Shown here: positions 17,001-25,546 of the stretch, piece by piece | Layout of the letters: each line of letters starts with the position of its first letter | Numbering within the stretch: the first letter of the stretch is position 1 | Source of the DNA: Paenibacillus oryzisoli | Lineage (GTDB): Bacteria; Bacillota; Bacilli; Paenibacillales; NBRC-103111 | DNA: 64,000 nucleotides | NCBI RefSeq assembly: GCF_001653565.1 | Contig: NZ_LYPB01000071.1 | Coordinates: 1-64,000 of the forward strand | Direction: 5' to 3' | Translations under genes and position numbers: made by a program | The notes under the pieces: model-generated | What the model was told of the DNA's origin: nothing | The model's input: the letters and a program-made list of their open reading frames with translations, nothing else | The model's database searches: none

Positions 17001-17231
17001 GATACGGAACGTAGATCCGCTAATATGCAATTAATTGATACTTCTACGGAGATACGGAACGTAGATCCGCTAATATGCAATTAATTGATACTTCCACGGA
17101 GATACGGAACGTAGATCCGCTAATATTGCAAATAAGCGATGTTTTGCCCGGATTTCACGTAAATAGCGTCCTCTCGTTCCGTTATGTGACGAAAAGGGGC
17201 TGAAAACGCAAAATAAAGGATCTACGTTCCG
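17001..17231. repeat. 50-bp tandem repeat with distal inverted copy
   Basis: Units start at 17001, 17051 and 17101, each opening GATACGGAACGTAGATCCGC. The first two are 50 bp and differ in one base; the third is cut short near 17126. The core CGGAACGTAGATCC returns inverted at 17218-17231, so the block is bracketed by complementary sequence. No coding signal. The remainder of the 16.70-17.39 kb spacer has related GGAACGTAG words (near 16744) but no gene. Confidence 0.8.
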
Positions 17232-17302
17232 TTAGACGGAAGGGGAGTGGAGATATTCCGGCAGGTTTTCGGTTCAAGTCGCCTAATGCCCTAGACTGTT
17301 CT

Positions 17303-17365
17303 CTTGATCTTCTGATCTTCAGATCTTCAGATCTTCAGATCTTCTGCGCCTCTGCACCTCTGCAC
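17303..17365. repeat. Octanucleotide microsatellite
   Basis: Consecutive CTTCAGAT units (about four, first and last imperfect) followed by CCTCTGCA units. Non-coding, directly downstream of the minus-strand PgpA-like gene. Confidence 0.75.
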
Positions 17366-17388
17366 CTTTACTCTCTCTCCCCTAAAGC

Positions 17389-18351
17389 TCACTTCAAAGG
17401 CTTACTATACGTAGGCGTATGATTATGCGCTAATCGACCACAAGCGGCTGCCACAATTCCACAGACCATATCGTCAATAAAGGTATTGCATTTGCCATCA
17501 GCGTGATCGCTGTCGAGTTGCTCGATAATACCGATTTTGGCTTTATCGAGATAGCCGAAATTCGTGAGTGCAATCGTCCCGTACATGAGAGGGACAGCAG
17601 TTGCGATGCTTTCATCAACGCCGAAAAGTCCTTCGTCCATCCCAACAATATGATTGTATTGTGGATTGAATTCTTTGGCCTCAACCGCTGTATCAATCTT
17701 GATCGCGAGTTGAAGCGCATGGAAGGTTTGCTGTTTGCGAAGGACCGCCAGAATATGCTCTTCACAGAGACTTCGTGGCATATCGGGATTGTAAGGGCGC
17801 TGCAATTGATCAAGAATCTCGACCATATCATCCAGCAGCACGCCTCGAGCCTCGAGCATTTGCAGATTGCGTTTGGCGTAATCCTCTTTCACGTTGTCCG
17901 AAATAATGACACTCGCGGTTGAGGCGACAATCGCACAAATCCCCTTGGAGATGAAGGATTTGGGTCTTTTCGTCGGGAAAAAGAAACGGAATTTGCAGTC
18001 GATGAAACCGAATAATGAGATTGCGCCGCTCCCGTATAATCCGCAAATGGACATCGCAATGGTGCGATGAACGTTATAGGCAGGGTCTTTCATGCTAGCT
18101 AGCAGCTCAGCATCATGCTTCACCTTTTTTTGAAGTTCCATGAGTGTGGACATGACGTTGAAAGTTTCCGTTTTACTTAATACCCCGAGCAATGTGGTTG
18201 TAATTAAGTCGGTTGGAATTTTCTTAATGCCTTTTATTTCAACAAGCAATCTAGCGACTGCTTCTTCAATGACAGCTTGTGGATAGTGACTGAAAACCTC
18301 TTCTCGAAATTCATTGAAAATGAGGGTCTTTTCCTTCAAAAATGTTCTCAT
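17389..18351 (-). CDS. Protein with C-terminal PgpA/YutG-like domain
   Basis: A 320-residue protein. The last 150 residues (LDDMVEILDQLQRPY, GMDEGLFGVDESIATAVPLMYGTI, FIDDMVCGIVAAACGRLAH) resemble B. subtilis YutG, assigned to the phosphatidylglycerophosphatase A family. The N-terminal 170 residues are an extra part I do not recognise, with a short hydrophobic stretch (TIAMSICGLYGSGAISLFGF). The ATG at 18351 has AAGGAGGT seven bases upstream; a longer frame adds 24 unsupported residues. If PgpA-like it would act in membrane lipid metabolism, but Bacillota relatives of this type are not firmly proven phosphatases. Single gene, divergent from gerM. Confidence 0.6.
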   Translation of the reverse strand: MRTFLKEKTLIFNEFREEVFSHYPQAVIEEAVARLLVEIKGIKKIPTDLITTTLLGVLSKTETFNVMSTLMELQKKVKHDAELLASMKDPAYNVHRTIAMSICGLYGSGAISLFGFIDCKFRFFFPTKRPKSFISKGICAIVASTASVIISDNVKEDYAKRNLQMLEARGVLLDDMVEILDQLQRPYNPDMPRSLCEEHILAVLRKQQTFHALQLAIKIDTAVEAKEFNPQYNHIVGMDEGLFGVDESIATAVPLMYGTIALTNFGYLDKAKIGIIEQLDSDHADGKCNTFIDDMVCGIVAAACGRLAHNHTPTYSKPLK

Positions 18352-18621
18352 AGTAAGACCTCCTTGATCCTGTGTCAGAAAGTGGTTAATCCGTTTGATC
18401 GTGACTATGTATATCGGTTTCACGCTGGTATTTAGTATAGCATACCAGTTCGAAATGACGAAGATTGGTCATAATCCTCTTAACGACGAAATTTTTTTGT
18501 GATTCATAGAAAGGTGGACAAAAAGTAGTTATAAATCGGACAAAGCCCCGTATACATAGTAATACGAAAAAGCATCGTACAGGCCATGCGAATAGCAGAA
18601 ATCGAAGGAGGAAATAAGCAA

Positions 18622-19671
18622 ATGAAACATCAACATTGGATCCGTTCAGCCGCTTTAGCGGGGGTGATTGTTCTACTGACCACGGGATGTTCCATTTTGG
18701 GCAGTGGAAAGAAAAGTGACATCGATGCTCCTCCTGGGGCAAGTACAGACGTAGATGCGAAGACAACTTCAGCTGCCGTTACCGTCGACATGTCTGGAGA
18801 TATCACATCACAAATGACAGTGTATGTGAAAGATGCCAAGGGCTTCGTGACTCCGTTAAGTCTAGCGTTGCCGAAGACAGTCTCCGTTGCTAAGACAACA
18901 TTAGAGTATATGGTGGATGGCGGGCCAGAGACAAGTCAGCTTCCTTCTGGTTTCCAAGCGCTTCTGCCGAAGGGAACTAAGGTTATTAGTTTGAATGTAA
19001 AATCAGACAAGAGTGCAATCGTTGATTTCTCGAAAGAGTTCCTAAATTACGATGTGAAGGATGAGCGTAAGCTCCTTGAGGCTATCACGTGGAATTTGAC
19101 GAATTTCCAGACGATTGATAAAGTTCAACTGCGCGTGGATGGTAAGGATTTGAAAGAAATGCCTAAAGGGAAAACGCCGCTAGATGCACCGTTAGCACGT
19201 ACAATGGGTATCAATCTGGAGAAGTCAGAAGATACCGAATTTGGTCAAGCTACACCGGTTACGCTTTATTTCCTCAATCAAAATGATCAAAATTACAAAT
19301 ATTATGTCCCTGTGACTCGCCTAATTAAGAGAACGGACGATGTTGCGAAGGCGGTGGTCGAGCAATTAATTAAAGGTCCGGATCAGAAGAAGGGACTTGG
19401 TGCTGTTCTCAATGCAACAACAGAGCTCAAGAGCATTAAGCCAGGCGAAGGTTTAATTACCGTGGATTTCTCCAACAAGCTGCTGGGTACAGATCAGAAA
19501 GCTTCTGCGGATGCTTTGCAATCCGTCATCTTGTCTTTAACAGAGAACACTACATTTAAACAAGTACAAATTAAAGTGGATGGCGCTGTGAAAATTACTT
19601 CTACAGATAATCAAAACTACAGCAAACCTGTTTTGAGACCAACGCATATTAATCCTGCGATCAAGCTGTAA
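18622..19671 (+). CDS. gerM: GerM lipoprotein with two GerMN domains
   Basis: A 349-residue exported lipoprotein: hydrophobic signal sequence, lipobox LTTGC with Cys23, a Ser/Thr/Asp-rich linker, then two GerMN (sporulation/germination) domains (about residues 60-200 and 210-340) with matching motifs [13 protein letters not shown] / [13 protein letters not shown] and [11 protein letters not shown] / [11 protein letters not shown]. GerM is needed for normal sporulation and germination in B. subtilis. The order gerM-rph-rdgB is the same there. AAGGAGGAAAT precedes the ATG at 18622. Confidence 0.92.
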   Translation: MKHQHWIRSAALAGVIVLLTTGCSILGSGKKSDIDAPPGASTDVDAKTTSAAVTVDMSGDITSQMTVYVKDAKGFVTPLSLALPKTVSVAKTTLEYMVDGGPETSQLPSGFQALLPKGTKVISLNVKSDKSAIVDFSKEFLNYDVKDERKLLEAITWNLTNFQTIDKVQLRVDGKDLKEMPKGKTPLDAPLARTMGINLEKSEDTEFGQATPVTLYFLNQNDQNYKYYVPVTRLIKRTDDVAKAVVEQLIKGPDQKKGLGAVLNATTELKSIKPGEGLITVDFSNKLLGTDQKASADALQSVILSLTENTTFKQVQIKVDGAVKITSTDNQNYSKPVLRPTHINPAIKL

Positions 19672-19692
19672 TCCCATTGCTAAACTCACGTT

Positions 19693-19750
19693 CCACCAGG
19701 TGATCCCGACGTTTATTAACGGAGGGATACCTGGTGGATTTCCTTTTTTT
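19693..19750 (+). terminator. Terminator after gerM
   Basis: CCACCAGGT-ATCCC pairs with GGGAT-ACCTGGTGG, then ATTTCCTTTTTTT. Confidence 0.9.
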
Positions 19751-19852
19751 ATCAGATTCACTAGCGCTAGGATGCTTTTCCTCCATGAGTTTGTTACAAT
19801 GGGGCGTAAGGATTTGTGCATGAGATGTAGCTACAGGAGGAGAAAGACATTT

Positions 19853-20611
19853 ATGAGAATTGGTGGAAGAACGGATCAAGACCTGCGACCTATGCAAATA
19901 ACCCCTCATTATATAAAGCACGCAGAAGGCTCGGTCCTCATTGAGGTTGGGGATACGAAAGTCATTTGTACAGCAACAGTAGAGGAACGTGTTCCTCCTT
20001 TTATGAAAGGGCAAGGGAAAGGCTGGGTTACTGCGGAATACGCAATGCTGCCGCGGGCAACGCAAGTTCGTAATCAGCGTGAAGCAGCAAAAGGTAAACT
20101 TGGTGGACGGACGATGGAAATTCAACGTCTGATCGGTCGAGCTCTACGTTCGGTTGTTAGCCTAGAAGCGCTTGGCGAAAGATCCATTACGCTGGATTGT
20201 GATGTGATCCAGGCAGATGGCGGTACACGTACGGCATCCATTACCGGTGCTTTCGTAGCGATGGCATTCGCAATTAACAAGCTTGCTACTGATAAAAACC
20301 TAGCCAAATTCCCAATCAACGACTTCCTCGCAGCAGTTAGTGTTGGTGTTATTGGAGAAACTCCGAAGCTGGATTTGAATTACGAAGAGGACTCCAAGGC
20401 CAAAGTGGATATGAATGTCGTGATGACGGGGCGAGGTCAATTCGTTGAAGTTCAAGGGACGGGCGAAGATGCGCCGTTTTCCCGCAAAGAGCTTGATGAG
20501 TTGTTGGCGCTGGCCGAAGCGGGAATTAACACCATGATTGAGGTACAATCCGGTGTGCTAGGGCCGATCGCAGATCGTATTCGAGGTGCTGGGCATGCGG
20601 CTACAAAGTAA
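19853..20611 (+). CDS. rph: Ribonuclease PH
   Basis: Phosphorolytic 3'-5' exoribonuclease that trims tRNA 3' ends; 252 aa. It has the full signature run: [63 protein letters not shown] and [27 protein letters not shown] is nine bases before the ATG. An open frame extends 51 codons upstream through the gerM terminator and is rejected. It overlaps rdgB by 17 bases. Confidence 0.96.
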   Translation: MRIGGRTDQDLRPMQITPHYIKHAEGSVLIEVGDTKVICTATVEERVPPFMKGQGKGWVTAEYAMLPRATQVRNQREAAKGKLGGRTMEIQRLIGRALRSVVSLEALGERSITLDCDVIQADGGTRTASITGAFVAMAFAINKLATDKNLAKFPINDFLAAVSVGVIGETPKLDLNYEEDSKAKVDMNVVMTGRGQFVEVQGTGEDAPFSRKELDELLALAEAGINTMIEVQSGVLGPIADRIRGAGHAATK

Positions 20612-21242
20612 TTTTGTTGTTATCGCAACGCGCAATGAAGGTAAGGTGAAAGAGTTCGCCAAGCTTTTCGGAGCGAAAGGATATAAGGTTCGAAGCTTAG
20701 CGGATTACTCGGATTTACCTGAAATTGTCGAGAGTGGGAAGACTTTTGCAGAGAATGCGCGCATTAAGGCACAGATCATTTCAGCGCATCTTCATGTTCC
20801 TGTATTAGCTGATGATTCTGGTTTGTGTGTGAGGGCATTAGGTGGTGATCCAGGCGTATATTCAGCACGCTACGCGGGTGAAGATGCTACGGATGCTGAC
20901 AATAATGCCAGACTGCTTCAGGCTTTGCATGAGTTGGAAGATCGGATCGAGCTTAGCGCTGGGGATGGCCACCCTCCCTTATTGAGTGAGGCCTCCTTCG
21001 TTTGTGCACTCAGTTTAATTGACCCCGTGGCGAATGAAGTGATCGAAGCGGAAGATGTCTGCCAAGGTTTTATCATACACGAGAAACGTGGCGAAGGCGG
21101 ATTTGGTTATGATCCGTTATTCTACATCCCATCACTGGGCCGGACGATGGCTGAGTTGACCATGGAAGAGAAGAATGAAATGAGTCATCGAGCCAAAGCC
21201 TTGCGTATGTTCTTGGATCAGCTTCCTGATCAAACCAACTAA
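20595..21242 (+). CDS. rdgB: dITP/XTP pyrophosphatase
   Basis: House-cleaning nucleotide pyrophosphatase (RdgB/HAM1, YsnA) that removes dITP and XTP; 215 aa. Motifs: [14 protein letters not shown] at the N-terminus, [26 protein letters not shown] (adjacent to the metal site) and [12 protein letters not shown] with [16 protein letters not shown] near the end. The ATG at 20595 follows GAGGTG inside rph, so translation is coupled. A GTG three codons earlier is possible. The B. subtilis follow-on gene ysnB is absent here. Confidence 0.94.
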   Translation: MRLQSNFVVIATRNEGKVKEFAKLFGAKGYKVRSLADYSDLPEIVESGKTFAENARIKAQIISAHLHVPVLADDSGLCVRALGGDPGVYSARYAGEDATDADNNARLLQALHELEDRIELSAGDGHPPLLSEASFVCALSLIDPVANEVIEAEDVCQGFIIHEKRGEGGFGYDPLFYIPSLGRTMAELTMEEKNEMSHRAKALRMFLDQLPDQTN

Positions 21243-21245
21243 ATA

Positions 21246-21292
21246 AAAAGACCTGCAGCCAACGTGAATGCGTGGCGCAGGTCTTTTTTATT
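21246..21292. terminator. Bidirectional terminator between rdgB and asnB
   Basis: AAAGACCTGC pairs with GCAGGTCTTT; T-runs lie on both strands, serving the two convergent genes. Confidence 0.85.
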
Positions 21293-21317
21293 TTTCAGGT
21301 GTCATCTACAAGTTCAT

Positions 21318-23162
21318 CTAGCGGATCGATATCTTATAAGTGCGCAGCCACAGATCCACTTGAGCTAAGTAAGCGAATAGCTGCGGCCCCGTCATTAACT
21401 GACCGAACCAAGGGAGGTTGAAGTCATTGGACTCGGAGCTGGCGAGTGCGCGAATCTTTTTCACATCGATAAAAGGCAAGATAGGGGACGAAGGATCATC
21501 TAGAATTTCCAAAACCCATTTTCTCACAGCAGTCAAATAATTCGGGTTGTGGGTTTTCGGATATGGACTTTTCTTCCTCGTCAGCACATCTTCAGGCAGT
21601 ACACCTCGTAAGGCTTGACGTAATATGCCTTTTTCCCGATCGCCAGAGGTTTTAATTTCCCAAGGAATGTTCCACACATATTCAACCAATCGATGATCAC
21701 AGAAGGGTACGCGTACCTCGAGGCCCACGGCCATACTCATGCGGTCTTTACGATCAAGCAATGTAGGCATGAAGCGTGTGATATTCAAATAGGACATTTC
21801 TCGCATCCGATTCTGCTGCTTGGTTTCCCCGGCTAAACGAGGCACCTCGCTTAAGGCTTGCTGGTATCGATTGCTGACATATTCGACAGGCTTAATCCAA
21901 TCGATGAAATCGGAGGCGAGCAGGTCGACCCGATTCGCTAACTTGAGTGACCACGGGAACGTGTTCGCTTCTAGAGCTTCTGCATTGTGGAACCATGGGT
22001 AACCCCCGAATATTTCATCAGCAGCCTCACCAGAGATAGCAACTGTAGCTTCTTTTTTGATTTCGCGGCAAAATAAATAGAGAGACCCGTCGACATCGGC
22101 CATCCCCGGTGTATCGCGGGCTATTACGGCTGTCTTCAGGGATTCCACAAGCTCTGGTGTATCAAATTCAATGTAATGATGCTCCGTGCCTAAATGTTCC
22201 GTCATCCTCTTAATCCAAGGGGCATCTGAGTTCGGTTGGAATAGGTTTGCTTTAAAATGTTTGTCGTTATCCTTGTAGTCCACAGAGAAAGTATGCAGCG
22301 GTCCTTTCCCGCTTTCCTGGTAATGCGTAGCAGCGAGCGCAGTAAGTGCGCTAGAATCGAGTCCGCCAGAGAGGAGCGTACAGATCGGAACATCCGAGAC
22401 GAGTTGGCGCTCTGCCGTATCCCGAAGCAATTGCTGTACTTGCGCGGCCGTACCCGCAATATCATCGGGATGGGGATGGCTTTCGAGCTTCCAGTACGTT
22501 CGAATGGATAGCCCGTTCCGATCAAAAATGGCAAATTGACCTGGCTTCAGCTCCGACATGTTGCGATAAATCCCATGTCCAGGCGTTCTAGCCGGTCCGA
22601 CAGCGAATATTTCAGCAAAGCCTTCGGCACCAACTTCTGCTTTGAAATCTGGGTGAGCTAGAATGGCTTTTGGCTCAGACCCGAATAATAGCACACTATC
22701 CTGATGGGAATAAAAAAGAGGCTTAACGCCAAGTCTATCCCGTACGAGAGTCAGTGACTGCTCTTGGTCATTCCAAGCCGCGAAAGCAAAGATGCCGTTT
22801 AAGCGGTCAATACAAGCTTTTCCCCACTCGATAAAGGCTACAAGGAGGACTTCGGTATCACATGTTGTTCGAAAATGATGACCGCGAAGCTCAAGCTCTT
22901 TTTTTAACTCTGGGGCATTATAGAGTTCGCCATTATATACGATGGTATACGTATAGTCGCCTTGTTTACGGACCATAGGCTGAGCGCCATTCTGCGGATC
23001 CATAACACTTAGACGTCGATGTCCGAGGGCACAATGCTGTGTAATCCAGGTGCCAGATGCATCAGGTCCGCGCAGTTGGAGCGTTTCCGTCATATTTTCT
23101 AGAATGGACGGGTACCCGGTCAAGTCTTTCCGCCAATCTATCCAACCCGTTATTCCGCACAT
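21318..23162 (-). CDS. asnB: Asparagine synthase (glutamine-hydrolysing)
   Basis: Makes asparagine from aspartate, glutamine and ATP; 614 aa. The N-terminal Ntn glutaminase begins MCGITGW, so after Met removal Cys2 is the nucleophile. This fixes the start at 23162, where GGAAGG lies upstream, not at the longer frame. Glutaminase motifs: RGPDASG, HRRLSVMD, YNGELYN. The synthetase domain has the PP-loop TLLSGGLDSSALTAL and the C-terminal RKDRMSMAVGLEVRVPF. Length matches B. subtilis AsnO (YisO), a sporulation-linked paralogue, so it could be asnO. Stands alone, divergent from the next gene. Confidence 0.93.
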   Translation of the reverse strand: MCGITGWIDWRKDLTGYPSILENMTETLQLRGPDASGTWITQHCALGHRRLSVMDPQNGAQPMVRKQGDYTYTIVYNGELYNAPELKKELELRGHHFRTTCDTEVLLVAFIEWGKACIDRLNGIFAFAAWNDQEQSLTLVRDRLGVKPLFYSHQDSVLLFGSEPKAILAHPDFKAEVGAEGFAEIFAVGPARTPGHGIYRNMSELKPGQFAIFDRNGLSIRTYWKLESHPHPDDIAGTAAQVQQLLRDTAERQLVSDVPICTLLSGGLDSSALTALAATHYQESGKGPLHTFSVDYKDNDKHFKANLFQPNSDAPWIKRMTEHLGTEHHYIEFDTPELVESLKTAVIARDTPGMADVDGSLYLFCREIKKEATVAISGEAADEIFGGYPWFHNAEALEANTFPWSLKLANRVDLLASDFIDWIKPVEYVSNRYQQALSEVPRLAGETKQQNRMREMSYLNITRFMPTLLDRKDRMSMAVGLEVRVPFCDHRLVEYVWNIPWEIKTSGDREKGILRQALRGVLPEDVLTRKKSPYPKTHNPNYLTAVRKWVLEILDDPSSPILPFIDVKKIRALASSESNDFNLPWFGQLMTGPQLFAYLAQVDLWLRTYKISIR

Positions 23163-23339
23163 AGACGTTCCTTCCTTTCTTTTGAGGAGCACATAATGAT
23201 AAAGGGTATGCGAATGGGAGGTATTAAATGTCTGTCCAGAACATGACAAAAGTAAGATGCACCGTGGTTTTTGTGTTTTGTTGACAAGACTGTTACAATC
23301 AATCCAAGTACTGCCATTATATAAACGAAGGTGATGACA

Positions 23340-23696
23340 ATGGGAATCAAATATTCAAGAGCTCAAGTTGATTATTTAGCATCGAAAGAGCACTTTTTGC
23401 AAATTAGCACACAAGCTGATATTCGAATTGAGAATGCCAAACAAGATGGCGTAGAATTGGGTCAAGCTGAAATGGAAGAAGTCATTGAGAAAGTTGGCTT
23501 GCACCGTGCTTACAACGAACTGATACAAGCTGAGAATGTATTGATTAATTGGACGCAAACGGCGATTAAATCAGAACCGGAATTTATACAAAATCGTGCT
23601 ACGTTTGAATCTTTATATGAAAAAGCACAAACCGATGTTGAATTCAGAGGCGCCATAATTAATTTAGCTATGCGATTAAATACTGAGCTTGTGTGA
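23340..23696 (+). CDS. Small helical protein, YlbF/YmcA-like
   Basis: A 118-residue soluble protein, all-helical by composition (AQVDYLASKEHFLQI, MEEVIEKVGLHRAYNELIQAENVLINW). Size and pattern recall the YlbF/YmcA (Com_YlbF) helical-bundle proteins, but I am not sure of the family. The ATG at 23340 has GAAGGTGATG upstream. A possible promoter TTGTGT-N17-TACAAT lies at 23271-23299. The tiny gene at 23743 follows within 50 bases. Confidence 0.55.
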   Translation: MGIKYSRAQVDYLASKEHFLQISTQADIRIENAKQDGVELGQAEMEEVIEKVGLHRAYNELIQAENVLINWTQTAIKSEPEFIQNRATFESLYEKAQTDVEFRGAIINLAMRLNTELV

Positions 23697-23742
23697 CATT
23701 CTATTAGAGCAATGCCATTCTTTATTCAGGAGGCGAGTGCTT

Positions 23743-23856
23743 ATGGATAGTCATTTCATTAGCAAGCTGCATGAGAAGCAGAGGAAAGCCGAGAAGAATA
23801 AAAGGACACAAGGTGACGGTCATACAGGCAAGAATTTGCCTCACAAGATGCACTAA
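23743..23856 (+). CDS. 37-residue hydrophilic peptide (DUF4023-like)
   Basis: MDSHFISKLHEKQRKAEKNK then a short Gly/His/Lys-rich tail ending HKMH. The frame is preceded by a strong AGGAGGCGAG site with proper spacing and followed by a clean terminator, so it is a real gene despite its size. Highly charged, no membrane segment. It resembles the tiny DUF4023 proteins of Bacillus and Paenibacillus, from memory. Function unknown; probably co-transcribed with the preceding gene. Confidence 0.7.
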   Translation: MDSHFISKLHEKQRKAEKNKRTQGDGHTGKNLPHKMH

Positions 23857-23873
23857 CGTCGTTTGGCATGAGC

Positions 23874-23904
23874 AAGAGCCTGTAGGGTAACCTACAGGCT
23901 CTTT
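23874..23904 (+). terminator. Intrinsic terminator
   Basis: AAGAGCCTGTAGG-GTAA-CCTACAGGCTCTT, a perfect 13-bp stem with a short T-run. Confidence 0.92.
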
Positions 23905-23952
23905 GTTGCGCTCTTCAGTTTAGTGATGCCGAGCCGTAGGAAAGCATAACCA

Positions 23953-23982
23953 GCATACTTAGAACGGAAACCCACCATACTA
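23953..23982 (+). promoter_or_regulatory. Sigma-G-like (forespore) promoter
   Basis: GCATA (23953-23957), 18-base spacer, CATACTA (23976-23982). This fits the B. subtilis sigma-G consensus (GHATR, 18, CATWHTA) at every position. It lies 40 bases before the 43-residue gene. Confidence 0.6.
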
Positions 23983-24021
23983 AGATGGCGTTCATTCTAT
24001 AAATAGAAGGAGTTGCTCACC

Positions 24022-24153
24022 ATGGGCAAGAAGAAAAGTATGATGCAGAAAACGCAAAGTGCCATTGATCACTCGAAGCAATCATCTCGTATTCAATCGA
24101 ATCTCGATTCAACGGAGCCAGGGCATCACCAGCCAAATCGGCCGTCGGTGTAG
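24022..24153 (+). CDS. 43-residue basic protein, candidate small spore protein
   Basis: Begins MGKKKSMMQKTQSAIDHSKQ and ends HHQPNRPSV; rich in Lys, Gln, Ser and His, no hydrophobic segment. AAGGAG lies ahead of the ATG and a terminator follows, bracketing it as a single-gene unit. With a sigma-G-type promoter directly upstream, I infer forespore expression, like minor small acid-soluble spore proteins. It does not match the alpha/beta SASP sequence pattern, so the name is only a hypothesis. Confidence 0.65.
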   Translation: MGKKKSMMQKTQSAIDHSKQSSRIQSNLDSTEPGHHQPNRPSV

Positions 24154-24169
24154 ATGAATTAACTTTCAG

Positions 24170-24202
24170 CACCCTTGCTGCACTTGCAGCGGGGTGTTTT
24201 TC
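24170..24202 (+). terminator. Intrinsic terminator after the 43-residue gene
   Basis: CACCC-TT-GCTGC-ACTT-GCAGC-GG-GGTG then TTTTTT. Confidence 0.85.
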
Positions 24203-24247
24203 ATTAATGCAGACGGCGATTGGTTACGCTGGGGTTATGTACATCGT

Positions 24248-25102
24248 TTAAATAGAGGATGCCAAATGTTCCGTAGTCGAAGCGATATGATCATAGTCTT
24301 TCTTTAATTGTTCAATAGCATTGGAGTTGATGGAAATATGTTTCGTTATATCCTCAATGCTCTGAATCATCGATGATACTGAATGTGATATATTCGTTAA
24401 CTGATCGGAGATGTCTTCAGCGGATTGTTTGCTGGAACCTGCCATTTTCCTAATTTCATTGGCAACCACCTCAAAGCCTCGTCCAAGCTCACCGGCACGA
24501 GCAGCTTCAAGTGCGGCGTTCAAGCCTAATAGATGAGACTGAGAAGCGATTTCTTTGACAATCGTAGTTACGGATTGGATGCTTCTGACTTGCTTCTCGA
24601 CTGTAGAAGATTCTCTGCTCATCTCTGACATATGCGTAACGATTACTTTCGAAGCTTCTAATACTTCGTCAGTGTTCGCGGTAATCTTCTCTACCATAGC
24701 GTTCAAATAGGCCGTACTCTGTTGTAGGAGGGTTTCACGACTCGTAACATCTGTAGCGACCTTGATGATTGCATCCACATGACCTTCACTATAGATTGGT
24801 ATGTAGGTTGCTTCTAATGTAAGCCGTTCTCCACCATTAGCAACCCGGATAATTTTATCTTGAAAGGCCTTGCCTTCCCGCAAATCTTTCCAGAGCTTCT
24901 CATAGGCTGAACTGGACGCGAATTCAGGCAAACAAAACTTGCTATGATGGAAGCCGATAATTTCTTCCACCGTATAACCCATGGCTGAAGTGAAGAGTGA
25001 ATTTGCCCATGTTACATAGCCGCTCTTGTCAAACATAATCATAGCGAGATGGCTTTGTATAGAAGACAAAATTTCTAATTGTTGTTTCGTTGTGTCTTGC
25101 AT
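24248..25102 (-). CDS. Soluble PAS-domain chemotaxis-type signal transducer
   Basis: A 284-residue protein with no membrane helix or HAMP. Residues about 10-120 are a PAS domain (MFDKSGYVTWANSLFTSAMGYTVEEIIG, IKVATDVTSRE). About 140-284 is a shortened methyl-accepting chemotaxis signalling domain whose hairpin tip reads EIASQSHLLGLNAALEAARAGELGRGFEVVANEIRKMA, the CheA/CheW-contact region. A cytoplasmic sensor, perhaps of redox, oxygen or a small ligand, feeding the chemotaxis pathway. GGAGAG precedes the ATG. Single gene. Confidence 0.88.
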   Translation of the reverse strand: MQDTTKQQLEILSSIQSHLAMIMFDKSGYVTWANSLFTSAMGYTVEEIIGFHHSKFCLPEFASSSAYEKLWKDLREGKAFQDKIIRVANGGERLTLEATYIPIYSEGHVDAIIKVATDVTSRETLLQQSTAYLNAMVEKITANTDEVLEASKVIVTHMSEMSRESSTVEKQVRSIQSVTTIVKEIASQSHLLGLNAALEAARAGELGRGFEVVANEIRKMAGSSKQSAEDISDQLTNISHSVSSMIQSIEDITKHISINSNAIEQLKKDYDHIASTTEHLASSI

Positions 25103-25269
25103 CCGGTTCTCTCCTCTAAGTTTATAAGGAACTTAGCTAATTCTGAGTTGTTAACACCTGCTATATCATATTTTATCTCAAAAAACGAGGATGTTCGACA
25201 AAATTTGCGGCGGAATTACAACAGATTTTAAACAAACGATGTTAAACATGCTATAAGTTTACAAATAAG

Positions 25270-25297
25270 AAAAGGCCGCGCATTTGCGCGGCCTTTT
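25270..25297 (-). terminator. Terminator of tRNA-Arg
   Basis: AAAAGGCCGCGC-ATTT-GCGCGGCCTTTT, a perfect 12-bp stem, with T-rich sequence on the minus side. Confidence 0.9.
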
Positions 25298-25310
25298 CTT
25301 ATTAAAATGA

Positions 25311-25384
25311 CGTCCCAGGAGGGATTCGAACCCCCGACCGCACGCTTAGAAGGCGTGTGCTCTATCCAGCTGAGCTACTGAGAC
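25311..25384 (-). tRNA. tRNA-Arg (anticodon TCT)
   Basis: Read on the minus strand: acceptor GTCTCAG/CTGGGAC with discriminator G, D-arm GCTC...GAGC, anticodon arm CACGC-CTTCTAA-GCGTG placing TCT at 34-36, T-arm GGGGG-TTCGAAT-CCCTC. 74 nt, CCA not encoded. Decodes AGA (and AGG). Confidence 0.96.
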
Positions 25385-25546
25385 CTATGACACTTCTTAC
25401 CGCTTGGACGTGATCCGTTTGGCGAAGCAAGAGTTAATATATCATAACGTATTATGCGAGTCAACTTCATTTTTTAATTATTTTTGCAATCCCTGAGATG
25501 ATAGAGTAAACTGGCACAAGCGAGACCACGAACGGAGGTGATCCCT

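Noticed and set aside
17001..17130. Tandem 50-bp units considered as a CRISPR array
   Set aside because: The whole 50-bp unit repeats with no variable spacers, there are only three units, and no cas genes are near.
23281..23299. TTGACA close to TACAAT before the 118-residue gene
   Set aside because: The two hexamers are only seven bases apart, which cannot form one promoter; TTGTGT-N17-TACAAT is a weaker but properly spaced alternative.
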